This document shows, piece after piece, positions 27,582-36,831 of a stretch of 64,000 nucleotides of DNA. The number at the start of each line of letters is the position of its first letter. Position 1 is the first letter of the stretch. Location of the stretch: NCBI RefSeq assembly GCF_030323025.1, contig NZ_CP097329.1, positions 1,953,001 to 2,017,000 of the forward strand. Direction: 5' to 3'. This DNA comes from Pseudanabaena mucicola str. Chao 1806 (GTDB taxonomy: Bacteria; Cyanobacteriota; Cyanobacteriia; Pseudanabaenales; Pseudanabaenaceae). The notes beneath the pieces were generated by a model. That model made no database searches and was not told the origin of the DNA. It saw nothing but the letters and a program-made list of their open reading frames with translations. The translations under genes and the position numbers were made by a program.

Positions 27582-28874
27582 TTATTTTGGTGGGCGACGA
27601 CGCTGTAAAAAGTCGGGAATATCTAATCCAGGCTTACTGATCTTAATTTCTGATTGCGAAGTACTTTGTGAGGTACTAGTCGGAGGAGCTAAAGTTGACT
27701 TTGAAGAGGATGTTAGAGACTGAGGCGATCGCTTAGAAATTTGAGGTGGGATCGCAGGGTGTGTCTTTGGAGCAAACCCCGTTGCAATTACAGTAATCCT
27801 AATTTCACCATCTAGCTTAGGATCAATCACTGCACCAAAAATAATATTGGCATTTGGGTCAACAACTTCATAGATAGTTTCCGCTGCTGCATTGACTTCA
27901 TGAAGGGTCATATCTTCGCCACCTGTGATGTTAAAGACAACGCCACTAGCTCCTTCAACTGATGTTTCTAATAATGGCGATGAAATTGCCGTCATCGCAG
28001 CTTCTCTGGCTCTAGATTTGCCTGAACCAATGCCAATACCCATCATCGCTGAGCCTGCATCTGCCATTACTGCGCGAATATCGGCAAAGTCCACGTTAAC
28101 TAATCCAGGAATCATGATGATGTCAGAAATTCCCTGTACACCTTGACGCAGAATGTCATCGGCAACTCGAAAAGCCTCTTGGACGGGGGTTTGTTCAGAG
28201 ATCACCGATAACAATTTATCATTGGGGATCACAATGAGCGTATCGACTCGACTCTGTAAACCAGCAATCCCTTCTTCAGCTTGTTGTCCGCGTCTTCTAC
28301 CTTCAAAGGTAAATGGGCGAGTGACAATCCCTACGGTCAATGCACCTGCTTCTTTAGCTACTTCGGCAATAATTGGTGCGGCTCCAGTGCCTGTGCCACC
28401 ACCCATACCTGCGGTAATAAATACTAAGTCGGCTCCTTCAACGGCAGCAGCGATGTCATCACGGGACTCTTCGGCAGCTTTTTGACCGATCGCAGGGTTG
28501 CCGCCAGCACCTAAACCTCTGGTCAGCTTTTGCCCCATTTGAAAGCGTTTAGATGCAGAGGATTGGAGAAGAGCTTGGGCATCGGTATTAAATGACCAAA
28601 ACTCTACGCCAACTACATCACTCGCAATCATGCGATTTACAGCGTTGCCGCCGCCACCACCAACACCAATTACTTTAATTTTTGCAACACTGCCCAACAT
28701 GATATTATCCGCTCTTGCATCAACGCCTAACTGCTGCTTCATACGATTGTGAGAGTGACTTAGATTTGATCTAGAGTTATTTGAAAACTCAGAAAGTTCA
28801 TCTATTTCCACGTCTACTTCTCCGTTTCCTGAACCATTTGAGTCCAAATCTGACCAGTTGTTTTGAGATATCAT
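27582..28874 (-). CDS. ftsZ: Cell division protein FtsZ
   Basis: A 430-residue tubulin-like GTPase forming the Z ring. An acidic, Asn-rich N-terminal extension of ~55 residues precedes [19 protein letters not shown]. The GTP signature [20 protein letters not shown] is at ~155-174, and the T7 synergy loop is [13 protein letters not shown] Ser/Thr/Pro-rich linker leads to the C-terminal peptide [14 protein letters not shown] that binds membrane tethers. The N-terminal extension is common in filamentous cyanobacteria. It is downstream of ftsQ (140 bp), as in most cyanobacteria. Confidence 0.98.
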   Translation of the reverse strand: MISQNNWSDLDSNGSGNGEVDVEIDELSEFSNNSRSNLSHSHNRMKQQLGVDARADNIMLGSVAKIKVIGVGGGGGNAVNRMIASDVVGVEFWSFNTDAQALLQSSASKRFQMGQKLTRGLGAGGNPAIGQKAAEESRDDIAAAVEGADLVFITAGMGGGTGTGAAPIIAEVAKEAGALTVGIVTRPFTFEGRRRGQQAEEGIAGLQSRVDTLIVIPNDKLLSVISEQTPVQEAFRVADDILRQGVQGISDIIMIPGLVNVDFADIRAVMADAGSAMMGIGIGSGKSRAREAAMTAISSPLLETSVEGASGVVFNITGGEDMTLHEVNAAAETIYEVVDPNANIIFGAVIDPKLDGEIRITVIATGFAPKTHPAIPPQISKRSPQSLTSSSKSTLAPPTSTSQSTSQSEIKISKPGLDIPDFLQRRRPPK

Positions 28875-29013
28875 TTATCGAGGGATGTCATAAATTGAAT
28901 CGTTTGTACTGATACTCTTTAGATTTCGCTAAGCTTAAACCCCTTTCGAGTTAGAAATCCGATTTATAATTTAAATCTAACAGAAAAAACAATAATAGCC
29001 TTAAAATGGCTAT

Positions 29014-29826
29014 TTAATATCTTGTTTCCGAAAATTTATCCTTGGGTTGGATATGCATTTCTAAAATTGGGTTAGCAGGTTGGCTTAAATCAATATAGTT
29101 GAAACTTTTAGATTTCAACTGTTCAGGTAAGATTCTAAGTCGATCAAGTGTATCTAACTGTGTGCTAAATAGTGAGGGTTTGTATGTGCCAAAATATACT
29201 AAGCCTAGCTCAGTATTTAAAATTAGATTTGATTCATCCCTAATATCCACATGCGATATTTTGACCTGACTTTGGCTAACTTGTCGATACAAAGTTGACC
29301 ATTGTTCAAATCTCCGATTAGTTGACTCTAGAACTGTAAGATTTGGCTTAGTAATATTAGATGGATATACCTTAGCGGGCATCCAAACTCCCTCAGCATC
29401 GAGAAAGCCTTGCTGATTGTTGCGTGTGGAGTTAGCGATTGGCAGACGCTCTTGGACTTGGATAGTTAACTTTGATGGGAAAATAGTACGAGATACTGAA
29501 ACTTTGGAAACGGGTGCTGACGCTTCTAGCTGAGCGGCTATTACCTGTGGCTGAATCTGAAAAATTGATTGTGGGTATTGAATCGACAGGGATTTCTTAA
29601 TAGTTTCTTTAGAGAGTAATTTATTACCCTCAATTTCAACCTGATTTGAGCTACGCAATTGCCATTCTGGCAGTACGGCAACCCACAACATTCCACCTGT
29701 CAGCCCTGTGATAAATACTAATTGCCACACACGTTGAAAAATGCGAAGGCGGCGTTGTTTTCGCAGTTGTTTGCGGCGAGCCACATAGTCTGCCTCTCCA
29801 CTGGAGATCGGGAATTCAAGCGTCAT
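29014..29826 (-). CDS. ftsQ: Cell division protein FtsQ/DivIB
   Basis: A 270-residue bitopic protein. A short basic cytoplasmic N-terminus is followed by one membrane helix (WQLVFITGLTGGMLWVAVLP, ~33-52). The POTRA domain follows (VEIEGNKLLSKETIKKSLS, IFQIQPQVIAAQLEASAPVSKVSVSRTIFPSKLTIQVQER), then the FtsQ beta domain ending LSQPANPILEMH. It links FtsB/FtsL to the divisome. It is 24 bp downstream of a small membrane protein gene and upstream of ftsZ. Confidence 0.92.
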   Translation of the reverse strand: MTLEFPISSGEADYVARRKQLRKQRRLRIFQRVWQLVFITGLTGGMLWVAVLPEWQLRSSNQVEIEGNKLLSKETIKKSLSIQYPQSIFQIQPQVIAAQLEASAPVSKVSVSRTIFPSKLTIQVQERLPIANSTRNNQQGFLDAEGVWMPAKVYPSNITKPNLTVLESTNRRFEQWSTLYRQVSQSQVKISHVDIRDESNLILNTELGLVYFGTYKPSLFSTQLDTLDRLRILPEQLKSKSFNYIDLSQPANPILEMHIQPKDKFSETRY

Positions 29827-29850
29827 CTTTGCCCTTACCTACTTGTGCCG

Positions 29851-30090
29851 CTAGGAGTCAGATGATGGGCTACTAGCAAATTGCCGTTCCAGCATAGCAA
29901 TGATTTCTTCTCGTTGGCTAGAAATAGCTAAAGGATCTTTGTCATTAGGGCGTAAAAACATGACTTGATCATTATGATCAGATACTGATTTCTTTGATAT
30001 TAAAGACTGGATAGCTTTAACAAAGAATATACCTGCACTAATTACTAAAATTACAGATATCGATATGTAGATGATTGCTGCGCTCGCCAT
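29851..30090 (-). CDS. Small single-pass membrane protein upstream of ftsQ
   Basis: About 79 residues from the ATG at 30090 (a longer reading from 30150 gives 99). One membrane helix (AAIIYISISVILVISAGIFFVKAI) is followed by a polar tail ending in a helix (PLAISSQREEIIAMLERQFASS). I do not recognise the family. It lies 24 bp upstream of ftsQ on the same strand, so a role in envelope or division is possible but only inferred from position. Confidence 0.6.
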   Translation of the reverse strand: MASAAIIYISISVILVISAGIFFVKAIQSLISKKSVSDHNDQVMFLRPNDKDPLAISSQREEIIAMLERQFASSPSSDS

Positions 30091-30215
30091 ATCTATACGT
30101 TTAACTAAAAATATTGATATCACAATAGATGAGGGAGTTAGGTTTTTCAATAAGAGTTCTAAAAATGTATAGATTTGCTTTGCAAAGCTTCACATAATGC
30201 CCTTCTAAAAAAATA

Positions 30216-30260
30216 ATAAACATCTAAATAAAAGGTACTTCGCCTTTCTTAGATGTTTAT
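30216..30260 (+). promoter_or_regulatory. Two-part hairpin in the htpG upstream region
   Basis: ATAAACATCTAA (30216-30227) pairs with 30249-30260, and inside it AAAGG pairs with CCTTT around the loop TACTTCG. It lies 120 bp upstream of the htpG ATG. It may be a leader structure or a remnant terminator; no CIRCE element (TTAGCACTC-N9-GAGTGCTAA) is present. Confidence 0.4.
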
Positions 30261-30380
30261 AGGTACGGTGAACGCGACAACATCTTGAGATTGGCTGGAC
30301 GTTGGATTCGATATAATCAGAATCATCAGGTTTAGTTAATACTTAGTAACATTTAGTAATATTCAGGAGCTTTGCAAGAT

Positions 30381-32276
30381 ATGCACGAGCAGGGAACGAT
30401 CAGCATTCATACCGAGAATATCTTTCCCATTATCAAGAAGGCTTTATATTCAGAACGTGATATCTTCTTGCGGGAGTTGATTTCTAATGCAGTTGATGCA
30501 ATTAGCAAACTCAAGATGGTGTCCTATGCGGGCGAGACTACGCATTCTGCTGATCCTGAAATTGTTGTCACAATTGATAAAGACAAAAAGACGATCGCGA
30601 TCGCCGATACAGGCATCGGGATGACGGCAGATGAAGTTAAAAAATATATTAACCAAGTTGCTTTTTCCAGTGCACAAGAATTTGCCACAAAGTACGCTAA
30701 TAGCGGTGCTGGCGATCAACAAATTATTGGTAATTTTGGTTTAGGTTTCTATTCGTCATTTATGGTGGCGAGCAATGTGGAGATCGATACGAGATCATAC
30801 AAAGAAGGTGCTGAGGCTGTACATTGGTCTTGCGATGGCTCCACGACCTTTACCCTTGATAGTAGCGATCGCGCCAATGTGGGTACAACGATCACGCTGA
30901 CTTTGCAAGAAGATGCGGAAGAGTATTTAAATGAATTTGAAATTAAGCGGATGATTCGCAACTATTGCGACTTCATGCCCGTACCGATCAAGCTCAATGA
31001 TGAAGTGATCAATAAACAAACTGCTTTGTGGGACAAATCACCCAAATCAGTTACCAATGAAGAATATCTAGAATTCTATCGTTATCTCTATCCTTACCAA
31101 GATGATCCTCTATTCTGGATTCATTTGAATACGGATTATCCCTTTGTAATTAAGGGTATTCTCTATTTCCCCAAGATGAAGGCGGATATAGACCCCAATC
31201 GTGGACAAATCAAACTATTTTGCAACCACGTTTTTGTCAGCGACAATTGCGATGATGTGATTCCCAAGTTTTTGATGCCTTTGCGTGGGGCGATCGATAG
31301 TACTGATATTCCTTTGAATGTATCGCGTAGTTTCTTGCAAGGTGATCCCAAGGTTCGCAAGATTCAAGACTTTATTGCTAAGAAAGTAGGCGATCGCTTG
31401 ACCTCTCTATATAGTGACTCTCGCGAAGAGTTCTTGAAGTGTTGGCAAGATATCAGCATCTTCATGAAGTTTGGTTCGATGAATAGTGATAAGTTCTACC
31501 AACAGGTCAAGGAAATCCTAGTCTATCCCACCACTAGCGAAGATGAGAAAGTCAAGAGTGAAAGCGGCAACTACACTACTCTCCAAGAGTATCTAGAGCG
31601 CAATAAGGCGGAACATGAAAACCAAGTGTTCTATACTTCTGACCCCATTGCTCAAGGGACTTATGTAGAACTTCATAAAAACCAAGGTATTGAAGTGCTT
31701 ACCTTTGATTCCTTTATTGATAGTCACTTCATCAACTTCCTTGAACGCGAATTTAAGGATATTAAGTTTGCGCGTGTGGATGCAGAAATCGACGATCGCC
31801 TCGTTGATAAGGAATCAAAAACGGAAATCGTCGATCCTAAGACCAACAAAACCAAGAGCGATCATCTCCAAGATATCTTCCGTGCGGCTCTGAATAAGCC
31901 CAAACTCACAATCCGTACTGAGGCAATCAAGGCTGAGGATGCGGCTTCAGCACCACCTGCGATTATTCTCTTGCCTGAATTTGCCCGTCGGATGCAGGAG
32001 ATGACTGCTGTACTGCAACAGGGTTCAGTTAGCTTCCCAGAAGACCATATCTTGTTGGTAAATACTTCTCATCCTTTGATGGAAAAGTTGATCAGTTTAG
32101 ATGCCAGTCAAATTCTTGTTGATGGTAAATCAGAATCGGCAAATCTCGCGAATTTGATTTGTAATCATGTCTACGACTTAGCCTTGATGGCGCAAAAGAG
32201 CTTTGATGCTGACAGCATGAAGGGCTTCTTGCAGCGTTCTAATCAATTACTAACTACGTTGACTAGCAAAATCTAA
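30381..32276 (+). CDS. htpG: Chaperone protein HtpG (Hsp90)
   Basis: About 631 residues. The N-terminal ATPase domain has EQGTISIHTENIFPIIKKALYSERDIFLRELISNAVDAISKL, DTGIGM and GNFGLGFYSSFMVA. The middle domain includes YLYPYQDDPLFWIHLNTDYPF and IPLNVSRSFLQGD, and the C-terminal dimerisation part ends QRSNQLLTTLTSKI. The frame is open from a TTG at 30372, but the ATG at 30381 is chosen: CAGGAGC at 30364-30370 is a good ribosome binding site 10 nt before it and too close to the TTG. In cyanobacteria HtpG protects against heat and assists phycobilisome and tetrapyrrole proteins. Confidence 0.96.
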   Translation: MHEQGTISIHTENIFPIIKKALYSERDIFLRELISNAVDAISKLKMVSYAGETTHSADPEIVVTIDKDKKTIAIADTGIGMTADEVKKYINQVAFSSAQEFATKYANSGAGDQQIIGNFGLGFYSSFMVASNVEIDTRSYKEGAEAVHWSCDGSTTFTLDSSDRANVGTTITLTLQEDAEEYLNEFEIKRMIRNYCDFMPVPIKLNDEVINKQTALWDKSPKSVTNEEYLEFYRYLYPYQDDPLFWIHLNTDYPFVIKGILYFPKMKADIDPNRGQIKLFCNHVFVSDNCDDVIPKFLMPLRGAIDSTDIPLNVSRSFLQGDPKVRKIQDFIAKKVGDRLTSLYSDSREEFLKCWQDISIFMKFGSMNSDKFYQQVKEILVYPTTSEDEKVKSESGNYTTLQEYLERNKAEHENQVFYTSDPIAQGTYVELHKNQGIEVLTFDSFIDSHFINFLEREFKDIKFARVDAEIDDRLVDKESKTEIVDPKTNKTKSDHLQDIFRAALNKPKLTIRTEAIKAEDAASAPPAIILLPEFARRMQEMTAVLQQGSVSFPEDHILLVNTSHPLMEKLISLDASQILVDGKSESANLANLICNHVYDLALMAQKSFDADSMKGFLQRSNQLLTTLTSKI

Positions 32277-32282
32277 ACTCAA

Positions 32283-32307
32283 AAAGGCGGCTCAAAAAGC
32301 CGCCTTT
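32283..32307 (+). terminator. Rho-independent terminator of htpG
   Basis: AAAGGCGGCT and AGCCGCCTTT pair around a 5-nt loop 6 nt after the htpG stop, followed by a T-rich run (AGTTTCTT). This is a compact GC-rich terminator. Confidence 0.85.
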
Positions 32308-32365
32308 AGTTTCTTAAGTAAAGTGAATGCTAAGCTATGAGTGATACTCATTAGCCATAAAACCA

Positions 32366-33622
32366 ATGTTTACTGAAGTTCAAATCGAGAACTACAAGTC
32401 TATCCAAAGTCTCAAGATAAATTTGGGACGGGTTAATGTGTTTATCGGGGAAAATGGTTGCGGAAAGAGCAATATTTTAGAGGCGATCGCTTTAGCTGGT
32501 GCAGCAGCAGGTAACAAGTTAGATAATGAGTTTTTAGCGCCTAGAGGGATTAGAGTTACTGAGCCAGAATTTATGCGATCGGCTTTTGATAAAGAGAATA
32601 TTACAAAAGCAATCAAGGTAAATCTAAATAACAGCAATGATATTCCACTAAATATTGAAATGCAGAATGATAACCATACTTATTCTAGTTGGCATATTGT
32701 CAACAAAAATTTAGTTGATATCTTTCAGCGATTACCTAGTTCTGAGAATTTTTTAATTGATAATGTCCCAGATTTTGAAAACAATGTTAAACAAATAGCT
32801 GAGGATATAATTAAAACAAGATTAAAAGAGATAAGTATAGATATTCCTAATAATCAAGAAATCATTGATTTATTTGAAAATATTGTTAGAGATGCCGCTT
32901 TAAATTTGTCGAATTTTGCTAAAGATACTACTTTAAGTTTTTCAAATATTGTAAGTCAAGATGTTTTACGGCTAAGAGAGTTTTTAATATTTGCACCTGA
33001 ATATTCCTCGTTGCGAACTTTTGAACAAGAAGGACAAATTCAGCCACTGGGAAATAATGGACAAGGATTACTCAAGCTTCTACAAGTTTTAAATAACAAT
33101 TCAGATAAAATCAATGAGATTAGGCAAAGGCTTGAGCTTATTGATTGGTTTGATGATTTTAAAGTTCCTAACTCTGATTTAGAAAGAGTTATTCAAGTTA
33201 AGGATCGATATTTAGATAAAGATTTACCATACTTTAATCAAAGAAGCTCGAATGAAGGCTTTTTATTTTTAATGTTTTATTTTGCATTGTTTGTTAGCGA
33301 TGACACGCCAAAGTTTTTTGCAATTGATAACATTGAAAATGCACTAAATCCTAAGTTGTGTACAAAACTAATCCAAGAATTAGTAGAGCTAGCAAAAAAA
33401 CATGATAAGCAAGTTATCTTCACAACTCATAATCCTGCGGTCTTAGATGGGCTAGATTTAAACGATGATGAACAAAGACTATTTACGATTTATCGAAATA
33501 TTTATGGTCATACAAAAGCAGAACGTATATTTGCACCGCAACCCTTAGAAGATGAAGATCCTGTTCCATTATCGGAGGCTTTTATGAATGGTTACATTGG
33601 AGGACTACCAGATAATTTCTAA
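32366..33622 (+). CDS. OLD/RloA-like AAA ATPase of a two-gene putative defence cassette
   Basis: A 418-residue SMC/ABC-like ATPase: FTEVQIENYKSIQSLKINLGRVNVFIGENGCGKSNILEAI has the Walker A motif at residues ~27-35. The C-terminal half has a modified Walker B (FFAIDNIENALNPKLC, with Asp-Asn in place of Asp-Glu) and the D/H-loop region QVIFTTHNPAVLDGLDL. The middle is an AT-rich helical insert. There is no transmembrane segment. Its stop is 1 nt before the start of a TOPRIM-like gene, so the two are translated together. ATPase plus TOPRIM pairs of this form (OLD, PARIS AriAB, RloAB) are phage-defence or nuclease complexes. The A+T content is clearly above the flanking htpG and truB genes, suggesting transfer. 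Confidence 0.82.
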   Translation: MFTEVQIENYKSIQSLKINLGRVNVFIGENGCGKSNILEAIALAGAAAGNKLDNEFLAPRGIRVTEPEFMRSAFDKENITKAIKVNLNNSNDIPLNIEMQNDNHTYSSWHIVNKNLVDIFQRLPSSENFLIDNVPDFENNVKQIAEDIIKTRLKEISIDIPNNQEIIDLFENIVRDAALNLSNFAKDTTLSFSNIVSQDVLRLREFLIFAPEYSSLRTFEQEGQIQPLGNNGQGLLKLLQVLNNNSDKINEIRQRLELIDWFDDFKVPNSDLERVIQVKDRYLDKDLPYFNQRSSNEGFLFLMFYFALFVSDDTPKFFAIDNIENALNPKLCTKLIQELVELAKKHDKQVIFTTHNPAVLDGLDLNDDEQRLFTIYRNIYGHTKAERIFAPQPLEDEDPVPLSEAFMNGYIGGLPDNF

Positions 33623-33623
33623 C

Positions 33624-34280
33624 ATGAAAAAGCGTACTTTTGCTGGAATTGCTGAGGGTGTAACTGATAAGAGAGTAATTACTAATATCTTAGCTGGATA
33701 TTTCAATAACCCTGACATCAAAATTACTTGGCTTCAACCAAGAGATACTATTGCTAATACTAAAGAGCCACCAGCAGGTTGGACAAGAGTTATTACATAT
33801 TGTCAGAAAAAACAATTTAAAGACTCCTTTCAAGAGAATGAATATGTCATTATTCATATAGATACTGATGTCTCACCAAAGAAAAATTTCGATATCCCTC
33901 ATTATGATAAAAATGGAGAACTCCTGACAACTGAGCAATTAATCGCAACCGTAGTAAATAAATTTAGATCGTTAATTGGTGAAGATTTTTACGATCAATA
34001 CGCAGATAAAATTATCTTTGCGATCGCAGTTCACTCGATAGAATGTTGGCTATTACCTTTATGTCTTCCAGAGAAAAAAGTAGAAACTGATGATTGCATC
34101 AATATTTTAAAGCGAGATTTACCAGATTTCAAAGAAAAAGATCATAGATATTATCAGAGAATTTCTATGGAATATGCTAACCAAAATTCCTTGTTAAAAC
34201 TTTATCCAGAAAATCCTAGCTTGAAGATTTTTATTGAAGAACTTGCAAGCAAAAATATTGAAATTCTTGAAGAATCATGA
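33624..34280 (+). CDS. TOPRIM-like (DUF4276/DUF4435/RloB-type) effector partner
   Basis: 218 residues from the ATG at 33624, which directly follows the ATPase stop; an ATG at 33588 would overlap it. Acidic motifs fit a TOPRIM fold: FAGIAEGVTDKRVI (Glu), VIIHIDTDVSPKK (DxD) and FAIAVHSIECWLLPLCLP, where H-E-WLL resembles DUF4276/RloB proteins. In OLD-like and PARIS systems such a partner is the nuclease released or activated by the ATPase; here that is inference. Very A+T-rich, like its partner. Which exact family it belongs to cannot be settled by eye. Confidence 0.7.
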   Translation: MKKRTFAGIAEGVTDKRVITNILAGYFNNPDIKITWLQPRDTIANTKEPPAGWTRVITYCQKKQFKDSFQENEYVIIHIDTDVSPKKNFDIPHYDKNGELLTTEQLIATVVNKFRSLIGEDFYDQYADKIIFAIAVHSIECWLLPLCLPEKKVETDDCINILKRDLPDFKEKDHRYYQRISMEYANQNSLLKLYPENPSLKIFIEELASKNIEILEES

Positions 34281-34286
34281 ATAGGT

Positions 34287-34403
34287 TATAGCAGTCCTAA
34301 ATCATTTGTGAACACCATTGGCTTCGACTTCGCTCAGCCATCGGTTTATAGGTGGCTGAGCGAAGCCGAAGCCACTTACAACATTTCATTTAGGATAGCT
34401 ATA
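34287..34403. repeat. MITE-like repeat with TCCTAAAT ends and a TTCGCTCAGC palindrome
   Basis: The ends (TATAGCAGTCCTAAAT and ATTTAGGATAGCTATA, imperfect complements) bound a central palindrome CTTCGCTCAGCC / GGCTGAGCGAAG at about 34327-34364. The central palindrome recurs at 38250-38302 and 62053-62098. It lies between the defence-like pair and truB, which converge on it. Confidence 0.75.
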
Positions 34404-34415
34404 GCAGTGAGCTAG

Positions 34416-35342
34416 CTAATTAATGGGGTGTAAAACTACGATTGGTTGGAGATCGGAGCCGATCGCCTCGCTTACACCAAGAAATTGATGATCTTCAGTA
34501 TAGGTACGGACGTAATTATGAGTTTCTAGTTTTGCTGATTCTTCAAGGGAGTTAACGGTGAGAGCAAATCCATCCTTAATTGTTTGTCCCATGCACCAAC
34601 GTTTTGTCTGATCGACATCGATCAAAACTTCGGGTAAAAAGTGCAAACCATGATCGGGGGCGAGAACTTTGAGGCTTTGCGATCGCATAAGTTCAGCAAC
34701 TTGTTCAAAGGTCAAACTCGCTTCTAAGGCAAACCCGTTACTATAAGTGCGTCTTAGTGAGGATAAAGTCGCTCCATAACTGAGCTTCTCTCCTAAATCT
34801 CTGGCAATGGAGCGAATATAGGTTCCTGAACCACAGGAAATCGCCACATCTAATTCTGGATAGAGTCCCTCAGTCCAGCCTAACACCTTAATTTCTGTAA
34901 TTTCCACCTCACGCATGGGAATATCTGATTCATTAATTTCACCTCTTCGGGCGAGTTCATACAGGCGCTTCCCATTAACCTGAATCGCGCTAAAAGCAGG
35001 TGGGCGCTGCGTAATTTTGCCTTGAAAAAGAGTTAGATATTTCACAACTTCAGTAAGAGTTAAATTTGGACAAGGGCGATCGCTAAGTATCTCACCCGTA
35101 ATGTCATCAGTATTAGTCACAATTCCAAAGCGAATTTTGGCGTTATAAGCTTTCCCTTCAGGTAGAAATCGTAAAAGCCTAGTCGCATTGCCAACTGCGA
35201 TCGGTAAAACTCCTGTAGCCATGGGATCGAGCGTACCTCCATGACCAATTTTTTTCTGTTTGAGCAGCTTTCGTAAATTACTCACACAGTCATGGGCTGT
35301 AATTATAGGCGGTTTGTTGATACTTATAAATCCATTGAACAT
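34416..35342 (-). CDS. truB: tRNA pseudouridine(55) synthase
   Basis: A 308-residue enzyme that makes pseudouridine 55 in the T loop of tRNAs. The catalytic Asp lies in KKIGHGGTLDPMATGVLPIAVG (~31-52), preceded by FISINKPP. RPPAFSAIQVNGKRLYELARRGE and CGSGTYIRSIARDLGEKL are family motifs. The C-terminal ~100 residues are the bacterial PUA-like tail, ending in a divergent segment. Length is normal, and the start MFNGFISINKPP is standard. Confidence 0.96.
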   Translation of the reverse strand: MFNGFISINKPPIITAHDCVSNLRKLLKQKKIGHGGTLDPMATGVLPIAVGNATRLLRFLPEGKAYNAKIRFGIVTNTDDITGEILSDRPCPNLTLTEVVKYLTLFQGKITQRPPAFSAIQVNGKRLYELARRGEINESDIPMREVEITEIKVLGWTEGLYPELDVAISCGSGTYIRSIARDLGEKLSYGATLSSLRRTYSNGFALEASLTFEQVAELMRSQSLKVLAPDHGLHFLPEVLIDVDQTKRWCMGQTIKDGFALTVNSLEESAKLETHNYVRTYTEDHQFLGVSEAIGSDLQPIVVLHPIN

Positions 35343-36022
35343 AGGAATTTAGACCGATTTATAAATTGATTAGACTAGTTTTCTATAACTTGAAATTTCT
35401 AAAGAACTGGCAATACATAGTACTTAATGTCCAATGATACGGATTATTTCGGCAAGTTTTATGGTCAAGTACAGTCCATTAAGGCTTTGAGTAGTATCGA
35501 AATACTTTTGAAGGTATGGCTTCGTGTCACTTTCAAAAATATTTCTGGGTTTAAACCAAGGTCAAAGCAATGGAAGGTATTTTCTCTAAGTGAATGGAAT
35601 GTAAGCAAAGAAAATTTGTCATAAAATAGACAACGTAGATATATCAGTAGCCAGTCATGTTAGGACAAAAACAAAAACCAAAAGAGATTCGCAGTGCGAA
35701 GCACCGCAACTCTCTTCTGGTTTTATAGCTATACGAGACTAATTTGGCAAAAGTTATATCACTGATGTTACGTGGAAGTTTCTAAGACCCTCACCCCTAG
35801 CCCCTCTCCCATTAAGGGAGAGGGGAACAAGAAATTAGTCTAGCTCCCTCTCTCCCTTGATGGGAGAGGGGGCAGGGGGGTGAGGGTGATATTTGTTCCA
35901 CGTAACATCAGTTATATCAGCCTCAAAACCTGTTAAACTAACAGACCTTATGGAATGTTTATCGCTATCCTTAATTTTTGTATTTTTTTACCTTCATCAT
36001 TAGTGATACTGGGTGAGATAAG
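35343..36022. other. Intergenic region between truB and the phosphatase gene, with two repeat elements
   Basis: No convincing gene. A palindromic stretch at about 35677-35726 (AACCAAAAGAGA..TCTCTTCTGGTT) is followed by the larger MITE-like element at 35761-35912. A 65-codon frame at 35427-35624 was judged not to be real: it has no family pattern. Confidence 0.6.
35761..35912. repeat. 152-bp MITE-like element with 17-bp perfect terminal inverted repeats
   Basis: ACTGATGTTACGTGGAA (35761-35777) and its exact complement (35896-35912) enclose two GC-rich palindromic blocks rich in CCCCTCTCCC/GGGAGAGGGG (35790-35826 and 35844-35886). The inner motif matches the repeat that encodes the linker of the RecJ chimera (about 18165-18235). 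No coding capacity. Confidence 0.8.
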
Positions 36023-36805
36023 TTGACTCGATTTGTATTTGGCGATATTCATGGTCAATTCGATGGCTTAATGAAGCTTTTAGACTTTATTAAGTACAGA
36101 ACAAGCGATAAATTATTTTTTCTTGGCGACTTAATTGATCGTGGTGATCGTAGTGCTGATGTTGTGCGTTGGGTAATGGAAAATGGTCACATTTCTCTCA
36201 GGGGGAACCATGAACAAATGTGTCTTGATGCCTTTGAGAGTAGAGAAGGTTCACTGATTTGGAAAGGTTGGTTGCTTAATGGGGGAACAAATACATTGGA
36301 AAGCTATGGCAAGGAAGGCTTACCCTTAGAGCATTTAAAGTGGATGCAGCAATTGCCACTTTATCTAGATCTAGGTGATTCTTGGTTAGTCCATGCGGGG
36401 CTTAATCCTAATATTCCTCTTGAGTTACAAGGTGCTGCTGAGTTTTGTTGGATTCGTGAGGAATTTCACAGTTCTACTGAGCCTTTTTTTGATAACAAAA
36501 TCATTATTACAGGACATACGATTACCTTTGTTTTTCCAGGGGTAAAACCTGGAAACTTAGTTTTAGGTAAAGGATGGTTGGATATAGATACTGGAGCTTA
36601 TCATCCAAAAAGTGGTTGGCTATCAGCATTGGATCTTGACTCGGCAATGGTTTACCAATGTAATACCTTTACCAATGAATTAAGATCAAATCCATTGGCA
36701 GAAATTACAACTGTAATTGAACCAATGCCAATGCGATCGCAAAGAAGATCAGATCTGAAAAGGTCTAACGTACCAAAACGCCTGTGGTCTTGGGTATCGC
36801 GATGA
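36023..36805 (+). CDS. PP1-like metallophosphoesterase (serine/threonine phosphatase family)
   Basis: A 260-residue protein with all metal motifs of the PPP family: FVFGDIHGQFDGL (~4-16), FFLGDLIDRGDRSADVV (~33-49), LRGNHEQMC (~58-66), WLVHAGLNPN (~120) and ITGHTIT (~161). The start is TTG at 36023, since no ATG lies upstream in frame; GGGTGAG at 36011-36017 may be its ribosome binding site. Bacterial relatives (PrpA/PrpB-like) dephosphorylate proteins or small substrates such as diadenosine tetraphosphate. The target here is unknown. It converges with the amidase gene 26 bp away. Confidence 0.88.
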   Translation: MTRFVFGDIHGQFDGLMKLLDFIKYRTSDKLFFLGDLIDRGDRSADVVRWVMENGHISLRGNHEQMCLDAFESREGSLIWKGWLLNGGTNTLESYGKEGLPLEHLKWMQQLPLYLDLGDSWLVHAGLNPNIPLELQGAAEFCWIREEFHSSTEPFFDNKIIITGHTITFVFPGVKPGNLVLGKGWLDIDTGAYHPKSGWLSALDLDSAMVYQCNTFTNELRSNPLAEITTVIEPMPMRSQRRSDLKRSNVPKRLWSWVSR

Positions 36806-36831
36806 TCTTTACTTACCAAAGACTTTCGCTT

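Noticed and set aside
30216-30260. CIRCE/HrcA operator for htpG
   Set aside because: The inverted repeat does not match TTAGCACTC-N9-GAGTGCTAA.
35427-35624. 65-codon plus-strand frame upstream of the phosphatase gene
   Set aside because: No family pattern, odd composition and it sits beside repeat elements; likely chance.
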